A stretch of DNA of 64,000 nucleotides, taken from the NCBI RefSeq assembly GCF_000418325.1, contig NC_021658.1, positions 11,732,001 to 11,796,000 on the forward strand, read 5' to 3'. Shown here one piece after another: positions 58,301 to 64,000 of this stretch. A program made the translations under genes and the position numbers. The first letter of the stretch is position 1, and the number at the start of each line of letters is the position of its first letter. Under the pieces are notes generated by a model, which was not told the DNA's origin, made no database searches, and saw only the letters and a list, made by a program, of their open reading frames with translations. This DNA is from Sorangium cellulosum So0157-2. GTDB taxonomy: Bacteria > Myxococcota_A > Polyangia > Polyangiales > Polyangiaceae.

Positions 58301-58991
58301 CGACCATGATGTTGGACGGCTTGAGATCGCGGTGGATGAGCCCCTCGCGATGGGCCTCGTGCACGCCGAGCGCGGCGTCGCGGAGGACCCTCGCCTTCTG
58401 CTCGACGGTGAGCTGGCCAGCGAGGGCGGAGAGCGGCACCCCGTCGATGTGCTGCATCGCGATGTAGACCTGGCCCGAGACCTCGCCGACCTCGTACACC
58501 TCGCACACGCGCTCGTGGCTCACCCGCGCCTGGGCGCGCGCCTCGGCGATCAAGCGCCGCCGCGAGCGCGCGTCGTCGCCGCGAACGAACTTGAGGGCGA
58601 CGTCGCGGTGCAGTCGCGCGTCGCGCGCGAGGAAGACCATGCCCATGCCGCCCTGGCCAAGGAAGCGAAGGGGCTCGTAGCGATCCCAGCCCTTCACCGG
58701 AAACGACGGCACCCCGCGGTCGCGGCGGCTCTGCGCGGGCGCGTCGGGCGCGGCGGTGACGGCGGCGCTGGCGGTGGCGGTGGCGGTGGCGGTGGCGGTG
58801 GCATCAGAGGGTAGGGCCCCTGCCAGCAACGACGCCAGCGTCTCCTCGGTGAGCTTCCCGCGCTCGACGAGCAGCGCGAGGGGGCTTCGCTTCAGGTCCC
58901 TGGCCTCCTCGCCGAGGGCGTCGGCCTCGGCCCTGGTGACGAGCCCCTCGGTCAGCGCAACACGCAGCTCGGCCTCGTGCTCTGGGCTCAT
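55353..58991 (-). CDS. Ser/Thr protein kinase with membrane span and TPR array
   Basis: 1212 residues from the ATG at 58991. Residues 1-60 resemble a small helical leader (ELRVALTEGLVTRAEADAL), followed by an Ala/Thr run encoded by a hexamer repeat. The kinase domain (about 105-365) has LGQGGMGMVFLARD, VALKF, HRDLKPSNIMV (about 220), DFGLARS and HFMSPEQARGE. A membrane span lies at about 384-404 (VAAAAVAGAVVLGALGFGL). The rest, about 410-1200, is a long TPR-type helical array (AINLGATYFTRA, YHNVGEALVQRALY, SHRYLGEARATRARFL). This kinase-TM-TPR layout is typical of Polyangiales. It may phosphorylate partners of the FHA-containing activator nearby; that link is inference. Confidence 0.93.
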   Translation of the reverse strand: MSPEHEAELRVALTEGLVTRAEADALGEEARDLKRSPLALLVERGKLTEETLASLLAGALPSDATATATATATASAAVTAAPDAPAQSRRDRGVPSFPVKGWDRYEPLRFLGQGGMGMVFLARDARLHRDVALKFVRGDDARSRRRLIAEARAQARVSHERVCEVYEVGEVSGQVYIAMQHIDGVPLSALAGQLTVEQKARVLRDAALGVHEAHREGLIHRDLKPSNIMVEHSEEGELWPYVMDFGLARSSAGGTTETGDVLGTPHFMSPEQARGETSKLDRRADVYSLGATLYALLTGEPPFTGETTLEVLTRLVAEEPRPPRELDRDIPEDLEAITLKCLEKDRSARYDSARALADDLDRFLNGDAVAARATGAWYRLQKRLAKHRRAVAAAAVAGAVVLGALGFGLRARSEAAARERLARRFTEQVEQIESMARYSALSPLHDIRGDQAAIRAKMGELEAEIRRAGPIAVGPGNYALGRGYLALDDEDRALSALEAAWSHGFHEPRAAYALALVLGHRYREQLLETAAIKNKEQREAKRQEVRRLYRDPALAYLAQSAGADLPSKEYVAALVAFYEDRFDEALKQLDSLGGELPWFYEAPALRGDILVARAAQRWGHGDREGAVADFDAGRKAYAAAGAIGESSPAVLSAMGELEYAALYMELYGEGNVKPHFERGEEAVGRALAASPDRYASLVLEARLYRRFAEHVASRGGEVDALLGKAIAAAERAVAVEPTGLRARREIGRSYYQWGGYRQERGQDPRAELQKAIAIFETIGPEDRDYDDHTYAGLIFQVWADYEDQAGLDSLPNRGKSIEAYLAAIRLDDRQMPAWINLGATYFTRASQPRCRDPEGDLEQARSALDRARALNPKHVVSYFFLGGIHGLMAERKRARGGDARPDLTAALAQYREGLTINPAMPQLHNGAGIVLIGLAREAWDHGGDPAPFLDQALAAFNQAIAEAPEQGFGYHNVGEALVQRALYQSARGEDPGPTVREGIPVIQKAIDRIPQLAPPWANLGTLHTIHAEFQLTQARDPQASLAEATAALQQALRRNPSDAQSHRYLGEARATRARFLAGRGQARAVDFESAAEEFQKAMDLTPDDQDHRRAFGHFCRVWAEWQATEGRDPGPSLRRGLTLADQVLKARPEWPDARILRASLLLAEAQAAIRAGEQREEEGRAAEDFGKALAANPNLEHAWRRRATLAEQGAAR
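58770..58802. repeat. hexamer microsatellite inside kinase gene
   Basis: About five GGCGGT units in tandem. On the coding (minus) strand they encode an Ala-Thr run (TATATATATA) between the leader and kinase domain. Length changes in six-base steps would keep the frame. Confidence 0.8.
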
Positions 58992-59038
58992 TCGGGGGGA
59001 GCGTATCCCCTCCGGCCGCCGGTGTCATGGGGGCCGGG

Positions 59039-59719
59039 TCACAGCGCCATCGGCAGCGGCTCGCCCTCGCGCGCGAGGTAGGACACGACCACTACCTTGC
59101 CGGTGTCCGGATCGCTCACGGGCAGCGCGAAGAACCCGCCGTTCCAGGGCTTCTTCTGCGGATCCATGAACGCGCCCTGCACGAACTGCTGGAACTGCGC
59201 GAGGTCGTCGTGCTCCGTCTCGATGCGGCACATCGAGCTGCGACACTCGACCGAGCGCAGCGACGATCTCTCGGGGAGCACCGAGCTCAGCTTGTCGCGC
59301 GCCGTCTCGCTCGCGCGCGCGGTCCACTGCGCGTCGGTCCCCTCCTGCGCGAACGTGTCCTGGAGCCGCTCGCTCACCTCGCCCATATCGACCGTCCGCG
59401 GCTCGGCCGGCGAGGGGTTCTCGGCGTCCTCGTCGGGCTGCGCCGGCGCGTCGGCCTCCTGCCCGGCCGCCAGACGCGGCGCAGCGTTCGGCCGGGCGGC
59501 GGCCTCGATCCGGCGCTCGAGCCGGCGCACCGCGTCGGCGCTCGCGGTATCGCCGCGCGCCTTTTCCAGATCGCGCGAGAGCTCGCCCATGTCGGTGCGC
59601 ATGCGCGCGAGCTCCGCCTCCTGGGCCTCCTGGTGTCGCCGCTCGAGGACGAACATCGTCACGGCGCCGATCACCGCGAGCGCGGTGAGACCCTGCCACA
59701 TCCTCTTCTTCATCTCCAT
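59039..59719 (-). CDS. membrane-anchored hypothetical protein
   Basis: 226 residues from the ATG at 59719, chosen for a GGAGGG site 5 bases upstream; ATG at 59731 or 59713 is possible. The N-terminal membrane span (GLTALAVIGAVTMFVLE) is followed by a coiled coil (about 25-75: ELARMRTDMGELSRDLEKAR), an Ala/Pro/Asp linker and a C-terminal domain with two Cys (SVECRSSMCRIETEHDDLAQFQQF) and YLAREGEPLP. This resembles small anchored proteins found near myxobacterial kinases. No known function. It lies 47 bases upstream of the kinase-TPR gene on the same strand, probably one operon. Confidence 0.7.
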   Translation of the reverse strand: MEMKKRMWQGLTALAVIGAVTMFVLERRHQEAQEAELARMRTDMGELSRDLEKARGDTASADAVRRLERRIEAAARPNAAPRLAAGQEADAPAQPDEDAENPSPAEPRTVDMGEVSERLQDTFAQEGTDAQWTARASETARDKLSSVLPERSSLRSVECRSSMCRIETEHDDLAQFQQFVQGAFMDPQKKPWNGGFFALPVSDPDTGKVVVVSYLAREGEPLPMAL

Positions 59720-59798
59720 GACTCCCTCCATTGCGCGGCACGCCGGTCAAAGCAAAGCCGCGGGAGCCCCCCGGCTCCCGCGGCCCTCGCTGTCGATC

Positions 59799-60260
59799 TC
59801 AGTAGCGGACCTGGTTCACCTGGCCGCCCGGGCCGACGAAGCAGGCGACGTAGGCCGTGCTGTCGGAGTTGAAGTAAGCGCCGGGCAGCACGATGTCCTG
59901 CCGCGAGCCGAGCGCGGGCAGGTCCTGCATTGCGCCTCCCCAGACGGCCCCCGACGCGCTGTTCACGCCGAACGACGCGCACTGCACCAGGCCGGTCATG
60001 CTCGCCGCGTACGCGGTGACGGTCGCGTGCAGGTAGTTGTTGGACGCGCCCGGATCCATGATCAGCGGGATGATCAGTCTCGTCATGCTGCTGCAGTTGT
60101 TGATCATGGTTCCGAACGACTCGACGAAGCAGCCCGCCTCGGCGGGGAACTGGGCGCGCCCCATGAACGCGACGGAGCTGCGGGCCGCGGCGGGCAGCGC
60201 GATGGCGCCGAGGGCGAGGGCGGAGGCGGCGACGAGGGTGCTCTTCACGATACGGTTCAT
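59799..60260 (-). CDS. small secreted protein
   Basis: 153 residues from the ATG at 60260, with a GGAG site upstream. A clear signal peptide (MNRIVKSTLVAASALALGAIALPAAARS) gives a mature protein of about 125 residues with four Cys (AEAGCFVESF, INNCSSM, VQCASF, VACFVG), probably two disulfides. Family not recognised. It is divergent from the DUF3395-like gene; the 450-base gap between them holds paired palindromes and a sigma-54 promoter pointing the other way. It probably heads the operon that continues into 59039-59719 and the kinase gene. Confidence 0.72.
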   Translation of the reverse strand: MNRIVKSTLVAASALALGAIALPAAARSSVAFMGRAQFPAEAGCFVESFGTMINNCSSMTRLIIPLIMDPGASNNYLHATVTAYAASMTGLVQCASFGVNSASGAVWGGAMQDLPALGSRQDIVLPGAYFNSDSTAYVACFVGPGGQVNQVRY

Positions 60261-60424
60261 GGCGAATCTCCTTCGGGGGTCTTGAGCTCATCGCGATGTC
60301 GCGACGCAGGACCCTTGAGCACGACCCGGGCCAAGGGCCACATCCGCTGATTTCCCGCCGCCGACGTTGGAGGCGTGCGCGATGGACTCGGCGTAGGCGC
60401 CTCCGGCCGCCGGTGTCGGCGGCG

Positions 60425-60444
60425 TCGACGCGTCGAGACGCGTC
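60425..60444. promoter_or_regulatory. paired palindromes, candidate activator site 2
   Basis: TCGACGCGTCGA at 60425-60436 and GACGCGTC at 60437-60444, centres 10 bases apart, about 130-145 bases upstream of a -24/-12 promoter. Followed at 60455-60470 by a word also present, inverted, at 63919-63934. Confidence 0.62.
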
Positions 60445-60571
60445 GAGACGCGGGCGGTCGCCGTCTCGCGCGGGCGATGCCCGCCGAGCTCGAGGCGGAT
60501 CCAGCCGTCGCCGGGGGTGAGCAGTCGTAACGGGGTGCGGCTGAGATGGCTGTCGCCGAGAGGGGAGCGCT

Positions 60572-60587
60572 TGGCATCGACGTTGCT
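60572..60587 (+). promoter_or_regulatory. sigma-54 promoter of DUF3395-like gene
   Basis: TGGCAT-CGACG-TTGCT matches the consensus with one change; GG to GC spacing is 12. The predicted leader to ATG 60711 is about 112 bases. The 28 bases 60582-60609 recur exactly, inverted, at 63755-63782. Confidence 0.72.
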
Positions 60588-60710
60588 ATTAGCCAACGTG
60601 GAGTCGATCCGACGCGGAGTCGGTCGATTCAACCACTACCTGCGCCGATACGCAGCGCCGGGTAGATCCAATAAACGCAGATTCATTCTCAAAAGATAGA
60701 GGAAATCATC

Positions 60711-60992
60711 ATGGCCCTCAAGATTGTTTATGCAGTGTATGGAACGACCAATAGCAGCGTGAACGTCACCCAGATCTGCCAGCAGGCGGTAAGCACCGGC
60801 AATGACGACATCCCCGTGAACAACACGTTCATGGGGGGTGATCCGGACATCGGCGTGGTGAAGAGCTTTGCCATCGTCTACCAGCGACAGACGGCGGCGA
60901 ATCCAGGATGTTACACCGTGATGACCGCTACGGAAGGCGACACCCTCGATCTGGTGCCGGCCGGGGCCAGTGCCACCGCTGCTCCCCGATAG
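60711..60992 (+). CDS. small DUF3395-like protein
   Basis: 93 residues from the ATG at 60711, with a GAGGAAA site upstream. MALKIVYAVYG, NVTQICQQAV, DIPVNNTFMGGDPDIGVVKSFAIVYQ and the TEGDTLDLV end resemble DUF3395, a small beta domain also found at the end of some eukaryotic DnaJ proteins and in free-standing bacterial and fungal proteins. No signal peptide. Lower GC than neighbours. It sits behind a -24/-12 promoter and paired palindromes like the 54902 gene, so both are likely targets of one activator. Confidence 0.75.
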   Translation: MALKIVYAVYGTTNSSVNVTQICQQAVSTGNDDIPVNNTFMGGDPDIGVVKSFAIVYQRQTAANPGCYTVMTATEGDTLDLVPAGASATAAPR

Positions 60993-61068
60993 ACGGACGT
61001 GGAGGTCTTCCGGCGTCTCCCGCCGCGTCGAACAGGGAGCGACCTCCCTCCTTCGGCTGCCCTAATGG

Positions 61069-61215
61069 CTATCGCTCGAGCCGCTTGAGCCCAAGCCGCT
61101 TCATCCGATACGAGAGTGTTCTGAGCGGCATTCCCAGCCTCGACCGTCGTCTTCCGGCTCCAGCGCGAGGCCTCGAGTGCCTCGCGCTGGATCCTCGCCT
61201 CGTAGTCGTCGACCC
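61069..61215 (-). pseudogene. C-terminal scrap of a sigma-54 activator
   Basis: VDDYEARIQREALEASRW in one frame is followed after an indel by SRLGMPLRTLSYRMKRLGLKRLER and a stop in another. This is the Fis-type DNA-binding end of an activator (the second part is its recognition helix). No AAA+ domain remains. It lies alone in the gap between the DUF3395-like gene and the DUF642 pseudogene. Confidence 0.65.
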
Positions 61216-61366
61216 GTCGCCGCACCCGGCCGGATCATCGGCCTCCTCTTCCACGGACGGGTCGTTCCCTTTCGGCAGCGGCGTCAGCGTCTATTACGTT
61301 CTTGAACCCACTCACTACCCCCGCGCAAACGTCGTGGGAGCAGTCATGTCTGCCAGAGGAGCCCAT

Positions 61367-62258
61367 ATGCATTCGAAGCGCGTATATTGGTCGTCGGTAT
61401 TCTGTGTCTTCCTTGGAGCCTGCAGCTGCCTGGACAGCCAGCCGGAGGAGGAGGAGGTCGCGTCGTTGTCCCAGGAGATCATCAACAACCTCGTCCTCAA
61501 CGGAAGCTTCGAGCTGAGGTACGAGCACACGACGGGCATCAACGGCGGCTGGCCCGGCAACGCGGGTTTGTGGGCGCCCATCGGATACTTCGGGGCGATC
61601 GACATGATCCCCGGCTGGACGGTCAGCGGCGGTGGCGGCGACTGGCACGACTCGAGTCTCGGCCCGCGAGCCGGCGAGCCGACCGCGGACGATGGCTTCC
61701 GCACGGTCGATCTGAACAGTGCCGTCGGTCAGGGCGCGGGCGCTATCTCCCAAAGGATTGCAACCACGCCCGGAGCCTCGTACGTGCTGACGTTCTCCTA
61801 TTCGGGGCATCCGTACGGAGGGTGCTACTTCGGGCCGAAGCCCATGCGGGCCAGCGCTGGGAATGCGTCTCGTCGTCACGCCTGATCCCGGGAGCGAGGG
61901 GTATCTCGGCGGTATCATCATCTGGCACAGCGCCACGTTGACGTTCACGGCGACGAGCTCATCGACGATGATTTCGTTTGCGAGTCTCATCGGCAATGCC
62001 TGCGCAGGTCCGCTCGTGGACGACGTCGTCGTCGAGGCGGTCCCACTGCCGGCTCTGCTCGTCAACGTCGACACGACCGGCTGCAATACCAACGTGGCCA
62101 TCAACAACGCCATTGGTCAGAGCTTCCAGGTCTCCAGCCCGACCACGCTCGACCACTTCGGCATCTGGATCAAGCCCGAGCTCTCGTACGCGACATCCTA
62201 CAACGTCGAGCTGTACGACGACGAGGGGACGGGGGGCGCCAAGCTGGCGCGTAGGTAA
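61367..62258 (+). pseudogene. DUF642-type lipoprotein, frameshifted
   Basis: ATG at 61367 with a GAGGAG site. A lipobox (VFLGAC) precedes NLVLNGSFE...IPGWTVSGGGGDWHDSSLG, DDGFRTVDLNS and GAISQRIATTPGASYVLTFSYSG, the first half of a DUF642 carbohydrate-binding-like domain. Near 61860 the frame shifts, and the second half (IIIWHSATLTFTATSSSTMISFASL, CAGPLVDDVVVEAV) continues in another frame, followed by a start of a second beta domain (GQSFQVSSPTTLDHFGIWIKP). It ends within a 44-bp duplication, so the 3' end may also be lost. Confidence 0.75.
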
Positions 62259-62333
62259 AAGAAGCCGGACCGCAGCGCGAAAAAGTGTAGGCGCGTGGGT
62301 AAAAGAAGCCGGATCGCAGCGCGAAGAAGCGTA
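62246..62333. repeat. 44-bp tandem duplication
   Basis: Units at 62246-62289 and 62290-62333 differ at only a few positions. They begin inside the last codons of the DUF642 pseudogene and may mark the edge of the mobile-element-derived segment. Confidence 0.85.
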
Positions 62334-62505
62334 GCGCAGCAAACTGAAAGGGTGGGACCGCGAGCGTCGTGATGCCTCGGTCCTGGGTCGAAAGAGCGGA
62401 GCGTGGTCCGGGCGGCGCCGAGCGCGCTACGGGGCGCATCGGCGTGCCGTGGGCACACGTGTCCGTCCGGGCTTTGTTCTGGCCCGTGAGGCGCGTCGCG
62501 AGACG

Positions 62506-63775
62506 CTATGCGGCGTCACCGGGCGCCTTGCGGCGCAGAACGGTGCTCTTCCAGTACGGCGGCCCTCGGTTGGGAGAGCGTGCTGGGACGTCGGTCGGCT
62601 CGCCGAGCGCGGAGAGGAAGCGGGCGATGTTCCTTGGCTCGGTGACCATGGCGACGAGCTTCATCCGCCCCTTGCAAGTTGGGCACCCGAGGACATCGAG
62701 CCTGCACATGCCGCGCCGGGCGTCAGGCTCCGCGCGCCTCCCTTGAGCGACCGCGCCGTCAGAGCAGAGGCTGCAACGCCGCGTACCACTGCTCGCCCAG
62801 CAGCACGTAGCCCTGGAGGTTGGGGTGCCACTGATCTTCGAGCAACGCGGCCTTGTTCGGATTGAAGGGCGTGTACATGTCGACGGAGATGATGTGTCGG
62901 CCTGCGTCCGCGCGGGCCTTCGAGAGGGTCGTCGCCTGCGGCGGCGTCTTCGTCCGCCTTCGTAGGCTCTTGTGGCTCCGCAGGGCGCGGTCCGATGCGC
63001 TTGCGCCATGGACTTGCCGAGGCGAGCACGCCCGCGTACTTGACGGTGTGAAAGCGCGGCGGCGGGACGCTGGCGGCGAGCCGGCACAGCAGCGAGAGCG
63101 GATCCATGTCCACCGCGACAGTCCCGTCAGCGAAGGCGCGCTTGAGCGAGAGCCGCACCAGGCCGTCCTGCTGCGGCTGGACGCGCTCTTTTGCGATCGG
63201 GGGTCGCAGCACGTAACGCAGCAGCGCCTCCCTCGCCGCGGTATGGTGCGCACCGGCGCGCGTCGCTGCGTGCAAGGTGAAGCCATTGAGCGCAGCGCAC
63301 AGCGGCTTGTCGTACGCGAGCGCGCTCGGAGAAGACGGCGACAGCCCGCGGAGCCATTGCGGGGCGACGACGTGTGGCGCGGCTCTCGTCCTGAGACGGC
63401 GGAGGCACAGAGCGCTGCCTCGGGCTCGTCGTCCTCCTCGACGTCGTGCTCGATCTCGAGATGCTCGTGCCGCCGGAGGTAACGGAGCATCCGCCCGACG
63501 GCGTGCTCCAGGACCTGACCGACCTCGCGCGTTCGCAGGTGACCGAGTTCGTTCCACACGAGCTCGGTGCCGTCTTCGTGATAAGCCCCGTCGAGGAAGA
63601 CCGCGTGCAGATGCGGATTGAGCCGCATGTCGCCGGACGTGCGTTGCACGACGGTCACCGCGCCGCTCTTGACCGCGCCGCACGCGCGTCGGCGCGCACC
63701 GCGCTCTTCGTAGAACCGCTCCACGCTCTCGACGAAGATGCGGGCTCCGAGTCTGATCGACTCCACGTTGGCTAA
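62506..63775 (-). pseudogene. IS91-type (Y2) transposase, mosaic and frameshifted
   Basis: Read from 63775 leftwards: ARIFVESVERFYEERGARR, AVTVVQRTSGDMRLNPHLHAVFLDGAYHED (the HUH-like HxH region), then a frame change near 63370. GFTLHAATRAGAHHTAAREALLRYVLRPPIAKERV and DMDPLSLLCRLAASVPPPRFHTVKYAGVLA follow. At about 62950-62740 foreign sequence intrudes (see SGNH entry), then the transposase end returns: LDVLGCPTCKGRMKLVAMVTEPRNIARFLSALGEPTDV...YWKSTVLRRK. The N-terminal part, including the Cys-rich zinc finger, is missing. Not functional. Confidence 0.82.
62759..62950 (-). pseudogene. SGNH-hydrolase 3' fragment inside transposase
   Basis: TTLSKARADAGRHIISVDMYTPFNPNKAALLEDQWHPNLQGYVLLGEQWYAAL followed by TGA is the last 55-60 residues of a GDSL/SGNH lipase-type protein, including the DxxHPN block V. 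It lies between two parts of the transposase and is in a different frame from the part before it. The nucleophile half is absent. Confidence 0.75.
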
Positions 63776-63776
63776 T

Positions 63777-63792
63777 AGCAACATCGATACCA
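63777..63792 (-). promoter_or_regulatory. sigma-54-like promoter, duplicate of site 2
   Basis: On the minus strand TGGTAT-CGATG-TTGCT, with GG and GC 12 bases apart. Its downstream 28 bases are identical to those at 60582-60609. The gene it once served has been replaced by transposase sequence. Confidence 0.6.
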
Positions 63793-63931
63793 GCCGAGGA
63801 TCGCGTCAAGCGGAGCGAAGCGATCCGGGAGCGCCGTGAGCGGGCGCCGCACAGGCCAAGCAGGCGATGGGTCAGCCCCTGCCACGGGCTGCCAGGGAGC
63901 GCGGCGAGCGTCGCCCCCGCGAGACGGCGAC

Positions 63932-63962
63932 CGACGCGTCGAACCGGACCTCCGACGCGTCG
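63932..63962. promoter_or_regulatory. paired palindromes, candidate activator site 3
   Basis: CGACGCGTCG at 63932-63941 and 63953-63962, centres 21 bases apart, about 150-170 bases upstream (minus strand) of the promoter at 63792-63777. The region between carries further similarity to the site-2 leader. Confidence 0.65.
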
Positions 63963-64000
63963 AGATCCGGATTTCGACAGATCGCGCCGCCGAGCGCAGG

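Overview
The window looks like chromosomal DNA of a Myxococcota bacterium of the Sorangium/Polyangiales type. It is very GC-rich, with GC-saturated third codon positions. It has a MYXO-CTERM-tailed Cys-rich surface protein, several Ser/Thr kinases (one a 1212-residue TPR fusion), sigma-54 activators, and many Gly-rich, kelch-like or Cys-rich lipoproteins. This assignment is an inference from gene content and style; there is no rRNA or other phylogenetic marker here.

Layout. 1-5.5 kb: the 5' part of a Ser/Thr kinase gene, a LOG-like Rossmann protein, an SGNH-hydrolase lipoprotein, an Rpn/PD-(D/E)XK transposase-like nuclease and a ChaN-like lipoprotein, all on the minus strand. 5.5-9.7 kb: a complete RNA-repair locus, with rtcR divergent from rtcB-rtcA, a -24/-12 promoter and a perfect palindrome upstream of it. 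9.9-19.2 kb: argF, a BON protein with a YGRDYRG-repeat tail, a GAF-PAS-PAS hybrid histidine kinase, a membrane-tethered PD-(D/E)XK protein, the MYXO-CTERM protein, a Clp-ATPase scrap and a DUF4419 protein.

19.8-42.2 kb is the centrepiece. One plus-strand frame of about 22.5 kb (about 7,490 codons) is interrupted only by four TAG codons, each where a sister repeat has CAG (Gln). It starts with a Pro/Ser/Thr-rich 58-residue repeat tract. Module A (unknown) follows in four copies, module B (HExxH gluzincin-like) in three and module C (Cys/His papain-like) in three, shuffled with linkers. The last part carries an acidic Ser/Asp tract, a PIN-like region, a CCA-adding-enzyme-type nucleotidyltransferase head, a BECR-nuclease-like region, a eukaryotic-type USP deubiquitinase and a truncated fourth C module. 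It reads as a giant multi-effector toxin array, now either split by amber codons, read through, or recently inactivated.

42.4-50.1 kb: a hypothetical protein, a DUF2147 protein, an operon of a PEGA/TPR protein with two Gly-rich lipoproteins, and a divergent ECF-like sigma factor fused to a membrane anchor. 50.1-64 kb is mosaic and decayed. Two inverted fragments of an IS91-type (Y2) transposase lie about 12 kb apart. Between and around them are a kelch/Cys-rich lipoprotein pseudogene, a 21-bp minisatellite, a sigma-54 activator, the kinase-TPR gene, small secreted proteins, a DUF642 pseudogene and a transposase pseudogene carrying an inserted SGNH-hydrolase tail. Three paired CGACGCGTCG palindromes lie upstream of three sigma-54 promoters and probably define a small regulon of the activator at 53134-54726.

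Coordinates and translations were read by eye. Domain names rest on recognised motifs and no database search was possible.
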